Assembly (NCBI GenBank): GCA_041178325.1
Contig: JBEGVN010000017.1
Location: forward strand, 89,446-153,445
Direction: 5' to 3'
DNA from: UBA6136 sp041178325
Lineage (GTDB): Bacteria; Pseudomonadota; Gammaproteobacteria; Methylococcales; Methylococcaceae
Length of the DNA: 64,000 nucleotides
Translations under genes and position numbers: made by a program
Notes under the pieces: model-generated
Database searches by the model: none
The model's input: the letters and a program-made list of their open reading frames with translations, nothing else
Told to the model about the DNA's origin: nothing
In this document: in pieces, positions 1-9,305 of the stretch
Layout of the letters: each line of letters opens with the position of its first letter
How positions within the stretch are numbered: the stretch's first letter is position 1

Positions 1-54
1 CGCCCTGAATTTACTCAACGGTCACCAAGAGAGTCTAAAGCGACTAGAGAGAGC

Positions 55-1392
55 ATGCAGAGAGAAAACTACCTTGACAGGACCCAGCGTGCTGGGATTT
101 TTTTAGTTCATTTTTATGCATTGAGCGCCTGGTTCAATCCGATTTTGAACCACCTGGCATTTATCGGGCTAGTTTGTCTTGGGGTGATCGACCGGCCGAC
201 AAGAGAGTGGCTAATACAGCAGCGAATTGTGCGTTACGCTCTGTTGTTCTCCCTCACGATCCTGGCCCTCTCCTTACGGGGAATGCTTGAGTACAACGAG
301 CAACTGCCAAATCAAGTTCTATCCACCTCGAAATGGATTCTTCTCTCAGGCTTTGTGTTCCTTCTCCCCTGGATGAATCATCAGCGGGTAAAACCAGAAA
401 ACCTATTTGGCCTTGCTCTCATAGGGCTTCTGCTCGGAATGTTGCTGCACACGGCGCCCGGAAAAATACTTCGATTCGATATCGGGAGCGACCACACCAA
501 TTGGCAGCCACGCTTCCAATTCTCTACTGCAGGAATGGCTGGACTCTCCGGAGGTCTCTGCCTCGCGGGTCTCGTAATGTACAGGGACCGCTTTTTTGAT
601 CGCGCAACCGGTCAGAGGTGGTCCAAAGCCGTTCTCTGGCTTTTTGCGTTCTACCTGACGGGCTACATGCTCATTGCCAGTCAATCAAGAATCAACTGGC
701 TTGCGCTATTCATCATCCTTCCCGCGGGCCTGGTCCTCCAGCGCCTACACACAAGACCGGAAAACATTAGAAAAAGCTCCGGCAAGACGAATCTTTTAGT
801 AATCGGGGTTATCTTTGCCTTGGCCTTGGGCGTATGGAAAAACTCAGCCATCTTCCAAGAACGAATGACTCGAGATATCGAAGTTTTATCTGAACAAAAG
901 AGCAAAGACTTCGAGGGCTCATCATTTGGGCTCCGAATAAAAATGATGGAGCTTGGCCTGCTGGCTGCCCAAAAAAAACCTTGGTTTGGATGGGGGAATC
1001 GAGGAACCAGCTCTATCACTGAAGAAATAGGCAATAAAAAATATCGTTCACCCGAACCCGATGGCACCCTTATTTGGTTTCCTCATCTGCACAGTAGCTA
1101 CCTTGAAATTTTGGTTCGATATGGATTCATTGGTCTATTAATTTTCGGTACCGCCATAGCATCAAGCCTTTTTAGAATCGCAAAAAGCATTGTTGGAGCC
1201 CAAAACCGAGAGATTCGGGAGAGTCTGACCTTTTCGGGTCTGGGACTGGTGATGTTTGCAATATCCAACCTAGCCAGTTTTCGAATCATGCAAGAGGAAT
1301 GGCGAGCTCCATTCTCCATGCTGATGGCAATTGCATTCACAAATCTAAGAGGAAGATCTAGAGCCATACCAGAGAAATCCGAGAGCGCTTAG
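55..1392 (+). CDS. O-antigen ligase / polysaccharide polymerase family membrane protein
   Basis: A 445-residue, very hydrophobic protein with about ten or more predicted membrane segments. Near residues 340-365 it has the pattern FPHLHSSYLEILVRYGFIG, which matches the WaaL/Wzy-C signature (a His-rich periplasmic loop followed by E-x-x-x-R-x-G). Family members join or polymerise lipid-linked oligosaccharides at the periplasmic face. It stands at the left end of a glycan locus with glycosyltransferases, a flippase and sulfotransferases, so polymerase or ligase is the natural role. Which of the two cannot be told from sequence. The ATG at 55 follows a purine-rich AGAGAGAG stretch. It converges on the sulfotransferase gene with a 14-base gap and no clear terminator. 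Confidence 0.8.
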   Translation: MQRENYLDRTQRAGIFLVHFYALSAWFNPILNHLAFIGLVCLGVIDRPTREWLIQQRIVRYALLFSLTILALSLRGMLEYNEQLPNQVLSTSKWILLSGFVFLLPWMNHQRVKPENLFGLALIGLLLGMLLHTAPGKILRFDIGSDHTNWQPRFQFSTAGMAGLSGGLCLAGLVMYRDRFFDRATGQRWSKAVLWLFAFYLTGYMLIASQSRINWLALFIILPAGLVLQRLHTRPENIRKSSGKTNLLVIGVIFALALGVWKNSAIFQERMTRDIEVLSEQKSKDFEGSSFGLRIKMMELGLLAAQKKPWFGWGNRGTSSITEEIGNKKYRSPEPDGTLIWFPHLHSSYLEILVRYGFIGLLIFGTAIASSLFRIAKSIVGAQNREIRESLTFSGLGLVMFAISNLASFRIMQEEWRAPFSMLMAIAFTNLRGRSRAIPEKSESA

Positions 1393-1406
1393 AGAAACCA
1401 CCCGAG

Positions 1407-2357
1407 CTAGGCCCTTGGCTTATTCCACTCCTCAAGATCGCGACCGATCAGAGTTCCAAGCTGGCGGTTCTCGTCAATAAACTCGGCCTGAAGTTCTGAA
1501 ATCAAGCGCGAATCAAAGTTATTCCTGGGACGAACCTTCACGTTAATTCGTTGCAACCTTCGAATCAACCCATGACGAAAACCGTCTCCAGGTAGGATCC
1601 ATCTGACAATCCGGCGAACCCAGCTTGGAGGATTTTTTAGAAGATCCCTTAGTAAGAGGCTTCCAACCACCTTATTGGCGTTGACCCGAGTAAATTTAGG
1701 CTGGAAGTTGCTTTCAACCCCAAGGAACTCCGTAATTCCTCGGAAAACACGATCCGGATCACGTTCAAATTCATCATAAAGCACGACATGGATGCGGTCC
1801 CGCCCAAAAACGTCAATGTATCGTTTCAACTGCGATACATAACGAGCCGCATCCCGGTACTGTAACTGAACGGGTACAGGAGCATTTTTCGGCACAAGCC
1901 GACCATTCCTCCTGGCTGGCTCAACCTCAAGCGCCTCCCTGAGGTTTCTAATATTCTCGTAGCCACAAAAAATCAGATAGCTATGCAGGGAAGGAATCAT
2001 CTCCATCGGATTCCTTAACATGACAATTATTTGCGCATCAGGATTGAATTGGTGAATATTGCGAGCGGCTTCTTTAGATGCAAGATGCCATACGGAAGAC
2101 TCTCCAACCCGCACCTCATCTCGGACACCGAAAAATAGCGCATTAAATGCTTCCGAATCTCGAAGATGTTCCGCTTCGGGCATATCAGTGGCGAAGAAAT
2201 GCGACTCTTTTCGAGGCGCCATGAAAATTTCAGGATGCTGACTCAGAAATGAATCCATGGCGGTGGTACCGCATTTTGGCGCCCCGACTATAAAAAAATC
2301 AGGCTTGCGACCTATCCAAGCTTTATTTTTTCCTGCTGATGACAAAGAAGTCTCCAC
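1407..2357 (-). CDS. Sulfotransferase (PAPS-dependent)
   Basis: A 316-residue cytosolic protein of the sulfotransferase superfamily. The N-terminal loop FIVGAPKCGTTAMDSFL (residues about 22-38) is the 5'-phosphosulfate binding motif. MLRNPMEMIPSLHS (about residues 112-125) corresponds to the 3'-phosphate motif. It would move sulfate from PAPS to a carbohydrate acceptor. An APS kinase lies 149 bases upstream on the same strand, which would supply PAPS, and the surrounding locus builds a glycan. The acceptor sugar is not predictable. A second, different sulfotransferase sits at 12452. Confidence 0.85.
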   Translation of the reverse strand: METSLSSAGKNKAWIGRKPDFFIVGAPKCGTTAMDSFLSQHPEIFMAPRKESHFFATDMPEAEHLRDSEAFNALFFGVRDEVRVGESSVWHLASKEAARNIHQFNPDAQIIVMLRNPMEMIPSLHSYLIFCGYENIRNLREALEVEPARRNGRLVPKNAPVPVQLQYRDAARYVSQLKRYIDVFGRDRIHVVLYDEFERDPDRVFRGITEFLGVESNFQPKFTRVNANKVVGSLLLRDLLKNPPSWVRRIVRWILPGDGFRHGLIRRLQRINVKVRPRNNFDSRLISELQAEFIDENRQLGTLIGRDLEEWNKPRA

Positions 2358-2506
2358 CGAACAATCTGCCTATACTGACCTAAAAGCGACACCCATCCTC
2401 ATCGAAGAAAATCTTAATAAAATCAGCGTGTTGCCAAACAAATCTCGATTGGATAGCTACAGGGCAGGCGCATAAAAGCATAAAGAGAAGGAGGATTGCG
2501 CACAAT

Positions 2507-3127
2507 TTAAAATTGGATAATTCCCCTTTCCTCAAGCCCTTTGAGGAGGACGTTAACGCACTCCGCGATCGAATGTTCTCCAGTTCGCACCCTGAACTCA
2601 GGATTGTCAGGTACCTCATAGGGGGATGATATTCCTGTAAATTCCGAAATCATTCCGGAACGAGCTCGCTGATAAAGGCCCTTGACGTCCCGGGCTTCAC
2701 ATACATCCAGTGCCGCATCGCAATGAACCTCGAGAAACTCTCCCGGGGCAAAAAGACCACGGACAACTTCACGATCTTGCCTTAGCGGGGAAATGAAGGC
2801 CGTCACAACAATCATGCCGGTTTCAACGAACAGTCGTGAGATTTCGCCCGCTCGTCGAATGTTTTCGGTGCGATCAGGAAGCGAAAAACCCAAATCACTG
2901 CAGATACCGCCTCGGAGGGTGTCACCATCCATCACAACCACACGGCAGCCAAGGGTGAAAAGCGCCCGCTCCAGATGCTGAGACAAGGTCGACTTCCCCG
3001 ATCCCGAAAGTCCCGTCATCCAAAGCACCGCTGCCCTGTGGCCATTCTGTACCTCACGCTCCTCGCGAAGGATGCGATCTTGCGCGGGGCCGATACCAAG
3101 ATTCGATGATTTAGAAGTCATGGGCAA
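2507..3127 (-). CDS. cysC: Adenylyl-sulfate kinase (APS kinase)
   Basis: A 206-residue CysC: the P-loop GLSGSGKST lies at about residues 39-47. It is followed by MDGDTLRGGICSDLGFS, the conserved APS-binding D-G-D/R segment, and by a FISPLRQDR motif. It phosphorylates APS to PAPS in the cytoplasm. No CysD/CysN or CysH lies nearby, so the gene appears to serve the local sulfotransferases rather than cysteine synthesis; that is inference. The length is normal for a stand-alone APS kinase. ATG at 3127, with an alternative ATG two codons later at 3121. It is downstream of a GT4 gene on the same strand (35-base gap). Confidence 0.93.
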   Translation of the reverse strand: MPMTSKSSNLGIGPAQDRILREEREVQNGHRAAVLWMTGLSGSGKSTLSQHLERALFTLGCRVVVMDGDTLRGGICSDLGFSLPDRTENIRRAGEISRLFVETGMIVVTAFISPLRQDREVVRGLFAPGEFLEVHCDAALDVCEARDVKGLYQRARSGMISEFTGISSPYEVPDNPEFRVRTGEHSIAECVNVLLKGLEERGIIQF

Positions 3128-3162
3128 AATGCTACCGCAGTCGATCAGATGATGTCTTGGCC

Positions 3163-4281
3163 TTAATCACCCAAGAGCAGGGAAAGATAGGCGTCACCAC
3201 TTGGTCCCGGCGTAAATCGGCGCGCCCGCTGCCGCCGCGCCTCCACATCCCCGGGCGCATCCAAGGCTCGGGCCATTGCCTCGGCAAGAAGGATGTCGTT
3301 TCCTACCGGAACCAACTCCCCATGAAGCCCTGCCTCCAGAATTTCGCGCGGCCCACTCGGGCAATCCGTGGCCACAACCCGCGTCCCGAGGGCTAGAGCC
3401 TCAATCAGGACCGTTGGGAGCCCCTCCCACTCGGATGACAGCACAAACAGATCGGCATGGGCGATAAAGTCCCAAGGCTTTCGACAAAAACCAGGCAACT
3501 GAACCCGGTCAGCGATCCCTTCTTGGGCAATTAGCGCCTCTAAGGCTCCCCGATCTCCCCCCTCACCTAGAATCATGAGACGGGCTGATCTTTCATTCAG
3601 CAAACGCTTAAATGCTCGAATCAGGGTTGGAAAATCTTTAGCCCGCCGCAGACTTCCCACCCCCAAAATCACCGGCTCGGATCGATCAACAAACCAAGGA
3701 TGCTCGACCGAAGGCCGCTGGCCCTCAATTATCTCATTCGTGACTGAGGGGTTATAGATCACATGGATCTTTTCGCGCACAAGCCCCGAAATTACCGCAA
3801 GATCATCTGCAACGCCCCCAGATACGGCCACCACGGCATCCGCATGGGCATAGGTTCGCCGAATTAAAAAGGGGAGCAATCGGACCTTGCGATCCGTCGC
3901 CACCGGCACGTAACGGGAAAGCGTGCTGTGACAACTAATGACTAGACGGATTTTGGCGCGCGCCAGCGCACGAGCCCACACAGCCGCAAGATTGCATTCA
4001 TCAGATGCCGACAAAAGGGCTTCGGGTCGTTCATTTTTGAGATAGTTCGCCAAAGCCAGGGTGTAGGCGCGCAACTTGGGTGCGTTCAGAGCAATCACCT
4101 GGACTCTGGGATCCAACACCTCAAGAAAATCCCCAACCGCTTCTGCAAGAACCAGATCCACCCGATGCCCTCGGCGAGCAAACTCATTGGCGAGATTGCC
4201 GACAACACGCTCAAGCCCGCCACCGTGCATGGTTCGGGTGAAAAGCGCGATATGGCGGGGTAATTGCTCTGAGCTTTCCAT
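3163..4281 (-). CDS. Glycosyltransferase family 4
   Basis: A 372-residue GT-B glycosyltransferase. The N-terminus has the glycine-rich loop TRTMHGGGLERVVGNLA and the C-terminal half has SEWEGLPTVLIEALALG, the E-x7-E motif of GT4 retaining enzymes. It probably adds one sugar to the lipid-linked repeat unit on the cytoplasmic side of the inner membrane. Its ATG at 4281 directly abuts the stop codon of the nucleotide-sugar dehydrogenase gene, so the two are translationally coupled. Donor and acceptor are unknown. Confidence 0.9.
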   Translation of the reverse strand: MESSEQLPRHIALFTRTMHGGGLERVVGNLANEFARRGHRVDLVLAEAVGDFLEVLDPRVQVIALNAPKLRAYTLALANYLKNERPEALLSASDECNLAAVWARALARAKIRLVISCHSTLSRYVPVATDRKVRLLPFLIRRTYAHADAVVAVSGGVADDLAVISGLVREKIHVIYNPSVTNEIIEGQRPSVEHPWFVDRSEPVILGVGSLRRAKDFPTLIRAFKRLLNERSARLMILGEGGDRGALEALIAQEGIADRVQLPGFCRKPWDFIAHADLFVLSSEWEGLPTVLIEALALGTRVVATDCPSGPREILEAGLHGELVPVGNDILLAEAMARALDAPGDVEARRQRARRFTPGPSGDAYLSLLLGD

Positions 4282-5592
4282 TTAGAGGTGCCCGTCGACC
4301 CAGCGTTTATCCAGCACATTCTTGACGTCGTAGACGACGGCCCGATCATGACCGAAGTTACGGAGCGCCTGAGCACCCAGGTCTAAAAACTCCCGATGCG
4401 CAACCGCCAGAACCACGGCATCGTAATGTTCTTTCAGAGGAGCAGCGACCGTGATGATGCCGTACTCTCGAGAAGCTTCATCAGAATCCACCCAAGGATC
4501 ATGAACGTCGACTTCGACCCCATAGCTTTGGAGTGCTGCAACAACATCCATCACCCGGGTATTGCGAAGATCAGGGCAGTTTTCCTTAAAAGCGAGTCCC
4601 AGCAGCAACACCCTCCCCAGATGAATTGGTAACTGATGGCGCGCCATGAGCTTGACCACCTCGCCGGCGACGTAATCTCCCATTAGATCATTGATGCGGC
4701 GCCCGGCCAGAATCATTTCGGTATGGATACCCACTTCCTGCGCCTTATGCGTCAGATAGTAAGGATCGACACCAATGCAATGCCCTCCGACCAGTCCCGG
4801 CTTGAATTTGAGGAAATTCCACTTGGTCCCAGCTGCCTCAAGGACATCGGCCGTATTAATTCCCAAGCGATTAAAGAGGATAGCCAATTCGTTGATCAGG
4901 GCGATATTGACGTCCCGCTGGGTATTCTCGATCACCTTGGCGGCTTCCGCAGTCCGGATGTCAGGTGCTTTGTGAGTTCCGGCCTTGACGACACTGCCAT
5001 AGAGCGCATCGACACGATCAGCCGCCGATTCTGTCGAACCTGAGGTCACCTTAATAATGGAAGTGAAACGGTGCTCGCGATCCCCCGGATTAATCCGTTC
5101 GGGGCTATAACCGCAGAAAAAATGGCCTGGGGAGCCCTCCACCTCTGGTTCCGCGCGGGTGGCATAACGCAATCCTGAAATTGCCTCCAGAATCGGGACA
5201 CAAAACTCTTCTGTCGCACCCGGATAGACCGTGGACTCATAGATCACGAGATCGCCCTGTTTAAGTAACTGCGCAACCGTCTCCGTTGCCGAGCGAAGGG
5301 GTTGGAGATCAGGGCGCTTGAAGCGATCAATTGGGGTTGGAACGGTAATAATAAAAACGTTGCAGGACGACAAAACCGCGGGATCGGCTGTAAAAGTCAG
5401 ATACCTTGCCTTCTGGAGCTCTGTAGCTTCCACCTCCCCCGTGCGGTCATGGCCTGTGGAAAGTTCGTCGATGCGCTCAGGGCGTATATCAAAACCGATG
5501 GTAGGATATTTGGCACCAAATTCCGTGGCCAACGGCAAGCCGACGTAGCCAAGACCCACCACGCCAATTTTGACGCCCTGAAGAACACGCAT
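4282..5592 (-). CDS. UDP-N-acetylhexosamine 6-dehydrogenase (WbpO/TviB-like)
   Basis: A 436-residue UDP-glucose/GDP-mannose dehydrogenase family protein. The Rossmann motif GVVGLGYVGLPLATEFG is at about residues 10-26. The active-site segment GLVGGHCIGVDPYYLTHKA, near residue 265, has the catalytic Cys. The length and the THKAQEVG context resemble the WbpO/TviB branch, which oxidises C6 of UDP-GlcNAc or UDP-GalNAc to the uronic acid. It would supply an acidic sugar for the glycan encoded around it. It heads a minus-strand transcription unit (dehydrogenase, GT4, cysC, sulfotransferase). It diverges from the flippase gene across only 47 bases, which must hold both promoters. The substrate assignment is by family resemblance only. 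Confidence 0.88.
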   Translation of the reverse strand: MRVLQGVKIGVVGLGYVGLPLATEFGAKYPTIGFDIRPERIDELSTGHDRTGEVEATELQKARYLTFTADPAVLSSCNVFIITVPTPIDRFKRPDLQPLRSATETVAQLLKQGDLVIYESTVYPGATEEFCVPILEAISGLRYATRAEPEVEGSPGHFFCGYSPERINPGDREHRFTSIIKVTSGSTESAADRVDALYGSVVKAGTHKAPDIRTAEAAKVIENTQRDVNIALINELAILFNRLGINTADVLEAAGTKWNFLKFKPGLVGGHCIGVDPYYLTHKAQEVGIHTEMILAGRRINDLMGDYVAGEVVKLMARHQLPIHLGRVLLLGLAFKENCPDLRNTRVMDVVAALQSYGVEVDVHDPWVDSDEASREYGIITVAAPLKEHYDAVVLAVAHREFLDLGAQALRNFGHDRAVVYDVKNVLDKRWVDGHL

Positions 5593-5639
5593 AAGTTGAC
5601 CGTCGCCTGAAATGCTTCGCCACTAAGGCGATCTGTCCA

Positions 5640-7205
5640 TTGAGCCGCCGACCCCAGGTACCGGAACCCGTGACCAGAGCCTCCCCCGCCAAACGCCAGA
5701 CCTTCTTTGACGCCATCTGGTCGTCTGTGATCTGGACAACCCTCGATCGCGCAGCCGCGCTCTTCAAACATGCCTATGTGGCATCGATGATCGGTCTGAC
5801 TGCCGAGGTCGACGTATTTTACATGGCGGTCGCCATCATCACGCTCTTCGTCTTTAGTTGGGGACGCATTGCCGAGGTTTTGGCCGTTCCCCGTCTTGTG
5901 GAACTGATCAATCTGGGGAAGAGGGAGGAAGCGAACCGACTGAGCGCAGACCTTTTTAGCTTCAGCATCGCCTTCTCAATCGTCGTGGGTTTTGCCCTTA
6001 ATCTCATCTGGCCCCTTGTGACTCACATTGCCTGGGGCTTCGACAACGAACGGCTTGACCTCCTCAAAGAATCGATCAACTGGGCTCAGCCGCTCTTGTT
6101 CCTCTACATCCCCACGCGGATGCTTTACTCCCTATCGAAGGCACACCGGGCGTTCTATGTCAGCTACCGAAACGAATTTATCGTCACGCTGACCATCTTG
6201 GGCATCATCAAACTGTACCCCGAATCAAAAGGGGTACTAATCTGGTCTTTCAGCGCCGGAACCCTTGTGGCCTTTTTAACTACGCTGGCCTCGAGTTGGC
6301 GTTTCTTCGGCCGGTTCGGCAACCCATGGTCAATGGGTATCCGGGCCATAGTCCCCTTTGCGCCCGCCCTGCTGGCGATGTTCACCATCCAGCATCTCTA
6401 CACCCTGATCGATAAGGGATTTGTTTCTTACCTGCCCGAGGGCTTCGTTAGTGTCATTGCCTACAGCTGGACCCTAACGACCCTGGCGCCCTCCCTTTTG
6501 CAGATGGAAGGCGCCTTCATCACGGTCTATACGGAAGCCAAGCAGAATCCTGAGGTGCGATCCGACACGGTCAACAAACTGCTCAGTGCCAGCATTACAT
6601 TAGGCCTTATGATGAGTCTCACCCTTTTCGGCTTCGGTGAAGACGCTGTCGCCCTCCTCCTAGAACGGGGCAAATTTAGTCCAGAAGATACGCATAAGGT
6701 TGCGGGTTGCCTCACCCTTTTTTCACCCTCAATTATCCCGCTTCTGCTAATGAAGCCTCTAGGACAGATTTTCCAGGTTGAAAATCGCGTCAAACTTGTC
6801 ATCCGACGCCTCATTTTCGGCATGATCGTGAATGTCGTATGCTGTTATTTTTTCCTTTTTGAATTCAAACTTGGCCCAAATGGCATAGCGTTGGCAACAT
6901 CGATCAGTCAATGGGCCATGGTTCTCACCGCCCTACTCCTGATGCAGCGCATCCAGCTCCACATTCATTACCTTAGACATTTGGGATGGTTGATCACGAT
7001 GCTTTTCTTTGGCCTGCTTGATCTGCATGTGGCCGAAAGTCTTCGCCAAACTCATCCTAGCCACTGGATGATTGTGCCTTCAGGATTGGTTTTTCTGGGG
7101 CTCTTCTTGCTGCCGATCGCGCTGGGAAGGAGCCGCGAAAGCCTCCTTGCGCGCACACTGCTCGGTCGATCGTTTCGAAAAATTGGTCTGGGTAAACGCA
7201 GATGA
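5640..7205 (+). CDS. MurJ/MviN-type lipid-linked oligosaccharide flippase
   Basis: A 521-residue protein with about 12-14 hydrophobic segments of the MOP exporter superfamily, MurJ-like branch. In glycan clusters such proteins flip the undecaprenyl-linked repeat unit (Wzx role). The placement beside glycosyltransferases and a polymerase/ligase favours that role over lipid II flipping. The longest frame begins with TTG at 5640; an in-frame GTG at 5670 is a possible alternative, and no strong ribosome site decides between them. Its stop overlaps the next gene start by four bases (ATGA), marking a tight operon. Confidence 0.82.
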   Translation: MSRRPQVPEPVTRASPAKRQTFFDAIWSSVIWTTLDRAAALFKHAYVASMIGLTAEVDVFYMAVAIITLFVFSWGRIAEVLAVPRLVELINLGKREEANRLSADLFSFSIAFSIVVGFALNLIWPLVTHIAWGFDNERLDLLKESINWAQPLLFLYIPTRMLYSLSKAHRAFYVSYRNEFIVTLTILGIIKLYPESKGVLIWSFSAGTLVAFLTTLASSWRFFGRFGNPWSMGIRAIVPFAPALLAMFTIQHLYTLIDKGFVSYLPEGFVSVIAYSWTLTTLAPSLLQMEGAFITVYTEAKQNPEVRSDTVNKLLSASITLGLMMSLTLFGFGEDAVALLLERGKFSPEDTHKVAGCLTLFSPSIIPLLLMKPLGQIFQVENRVKLVIRRLIFGMIVNVVCCYFFLFEFKLGPNGIALATSISQWAMVLTALLLMQRIQLHIHYLRHLGWLITMLFFGLLDLHVAESLRQTHPSHWMIVPSGLVFLGLFLLPIALGRSRESLLARTLLGRSFRKIGLGKRR

Positions 7206-8137
7206 GCCAATCCTCCCCCATCCTCAGCGTCATCACGCCGACCTTTAACCGTCGACATCTCCTGCCTCGAGTACTGGCTTCCCTGACTCAGCAGACACTC
7301 TCTGATTTCGAGTGGATTATTGTGGATGACGGCTCCAGCGACGGAACCCGCGAATACTTGGACTCCCTCGATGATCCCAGAATCATTCGGGTGTATCAGA
7401 GCAATCAGGGCTGCAATGCCGCACGCCACCGAGGCGAGCTAGAAATGAGTGGGCGCTATGTTGTCTTCCTGGACAGCGACGACGAACTTCAAGGCCCTCA
7501 AACCCTTCAGCGGATGGTTGAGAAAATTGCTGCAACCCCTGCTGAAATTGGCGTTGTTGGCTTTGGCGTTACCACACCATCCGGTGGAGGCGGCCATTCC
7601 CAGCTCGCAGAACCTGAGATGCTGCTCGACTATGGCGACGTTCTTTGCGAACGTAAGGTGAAGGGTGAAATTTTTCGTATTTTCAAACGCGAGGCTCTCG
7701 CAGTCGCCCCATGGTGGACTGAGGGCCTCGGAATGCTGACCCTTCGTTATTTTGAAATCGCGCGCCACTTCAAATTCCTGGTAACCCAAGAGGTCGCTCT
7801 GATCTACCACATGAATCACGGGGGCAACCTCACCAGCGCGAGACAGACCATACGTCGCGCCCACTCGATGATTGAGGGATATGAACGACTGATTCAAGAA
7901 CACCAGGCGGGGTTTCGAAATGCCTGTCCGGGAGTCCTCGGACTGAATTTATTCCATACCGCCATGTACTGCGCGATCGACGGCCAAAATCGCCGAGCGA
8001 TTGGACATATCATGCAGTCCATCAAGGAAAAGGGACCCAAGGCCCATAATTTCGTCCTTTTGGCCTCTCTTCTGATTCCCCTTCCCCTGAGGCGACAGAT
8101 CTTCATTTGGCGTTCAACGCTGAAAGGCCGGCAGTAA
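7202..8137 (+). CDS. Glycosyltransferase family 2
   Basis: A 311-residue GT-A fold enzyme. Diagnostic motifs are VITPTFNRRHLLPRVLASL at residues about 9-27, IIVDDGSSDGT near 40, and the metal-binding FLDSDDE near 89. It would use a nucleotide-sugar to extend the glycan on the cytoplasmic face. The start overlaps the flippase stop (ATGA), and the next glycosyltransferase follows immediately, so it is co-translated in the plus-strand unit from 5640 to 13429. Confidence 0.9.
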   Translation: MSQSSPILSVITPTFNRRHLLPRVLASLTQQTLSDFEWIIVDDGSSDGTREYLDSLDDPRIIRVYQSNQGCNAARHRGELEMSGRYVVFLDSDDELQGPQTLQRMVEKIAATPAEIGVVGFGVTTPSGGGGHSQLAEPEMLLDYGDVLCERKVKGEIFRIFKREALAVAPWWTEGLGMLTLRYFEIARHFKFLVTQEVALIYHMNHGGNLTSARQTIRRAHSMIEGYERLIQEHQAGFRNACPGVLGLNLFHTAMYCAIDGQNRRAIGHIMQSIKEKGPKAHNFVLLASLLIPLPLRRQIFIWRSTLKGRQ

Positions 8138-8142
8138 ACCTC

Positions 8143-9282
8143 TTGAAAAAGCGTGTTGCCTTTATTACGAGCGGACTCCCAACTGGAGGTGCCGAACTCG
8201 TTCTGCTCTCCCTGCTTTCTCGGCTGGATAGAAACCGTTTTGAGCCCTTTGTCATCAGCCTTCGCGGCGAAGGAGATCTGGGACAGAGTATCCGCGACCT
8301 TAGCATTCCGGTTCTGGCACTCAAACTCGGGCTCAGACCACGTTTGGCCTTTGAAATACTGAGAGGCATCCGGACATTGAGACGCTTTGATCCCGATGTC
8401 ATTCAAGGCTGGATGTACCATGGCAATGTTTTTTCATGGCTTGCCGCACCCCTTATGCGCAGACGTCCCCGTCTTCTCTTTTCAATCCACAATGCACTCA
8501 GCGACTGGACCAGTGAGCGCCACCTGACGCGAAAGATTATTCGACTTAACGGGACTCTCTCAGGCAGCGCAGACCGCGTGATCTACCCCTCCGAACCCAG
8601 TGCGCTGCAACATGAAGCGCTTGGGTACGCCCAGGATCGAACCCAGATCATCCCTAACGGTTTTGATTGCGACCGATTCGCTCCAGATACTGCTGATCGC
8701 GCACGCATCAGATCAGAGCTTGGCTTTGCTGATGAAGATTTTGTCATCGGCATGGCCGCCCGTTATCACCCGGTCAAGGACCATGCAATTCTCCTGGCTG
8801 CCGTCAGGGACGCCCTCGATCGGTGCCCTTCCACCCGTCTTTTGCTCTGCGGACCCGGTGTCGATGACAAAAATTCCGAACTTCAAAACCTGATCCGAAA
8901 ACACGGGCTGGAGCAGGTTGTTAGACTGCTCGGCACACGGCGTGATATGCCTCGAATCTACCGTGCCATGGACCTTCTGGCCTTGTCATCAAAAAGTGAG
9001 TCGGCCCCTGGCGTTCTCGCAGAAGCCATGGCCAGCGGCGTTCCTTGTGTTGCTACGGACGTGGGCGTCTGCAAAAAAACCCTCGCCGGGACCGGTTGGG
9101 TCGTGACCCCCAGGGATCGCCACTCGATCGCCGAGGGCCTCATTGCTGCGGCCGAACTCCCGCGAGAAGCGCTAAAACTGAGGGGCGAAAGGGCTCGGAC
9201 GGAAATTGTGAGTACTCTCGCACTTTCGGCAATGATCGAGGCCTACCAGTCCCTTTTCGATGCCGCGACAACACCTTCCTGA
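8143..9282 (+). CDS. Glycosyltransferase family 4
   Basis: About 379 residues of GT-B fold. The N-terminus KKRVAFITSGLPTGGAELVL is typical of GT4, and KSESAPGVLAEAMASGVPC carries the E-x7-E type motif. The frame is open from a TTG at 8107, inside the previous gene, but a TTG at 8143 lies six bases after the upstream stop and gives the natural family N-terminus; I chose it. The ribosome site is weak either way, consistent with coupling to the preceding gene. Sugar specificity is unknown. Confidence 0.87.
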   Translation: MKKRVAFITSGLPTGGAELVLLSLLSRLDRNRFEPFVISLRGEGDLGQSIRDLSIPVLALKLGLRPRLAFEILRGIRTLRRFDPDVIQGWMYHGNVFSWLAAPLMRRRPRLLFSIHNALSDWTSERHLTRKIIRLNGTLSGSADRVIYPSEPSALQHEALGYAQDRTQIIPNGFDCDRFAPDTADRARIRSELGFADEDFVIGMAARYHPVKDHAILLAAVRDALDRCPSTRLLLCGPGVDDKNSELQNLIRKHGLEQVVRLLGTRRDMPRIYRAMDLLALSSKSESAPGVLAEAMASGVPCVATDVGVCKKTLAGTGWVVTPRDRHSIAEGLIAAAELPREALKLRGERARTEIVSTLALSAMIEAYQSLFDAATTPS

Positions 9283-9305
9283 TACCCAAACCAACCTCGC
9301 AAGCC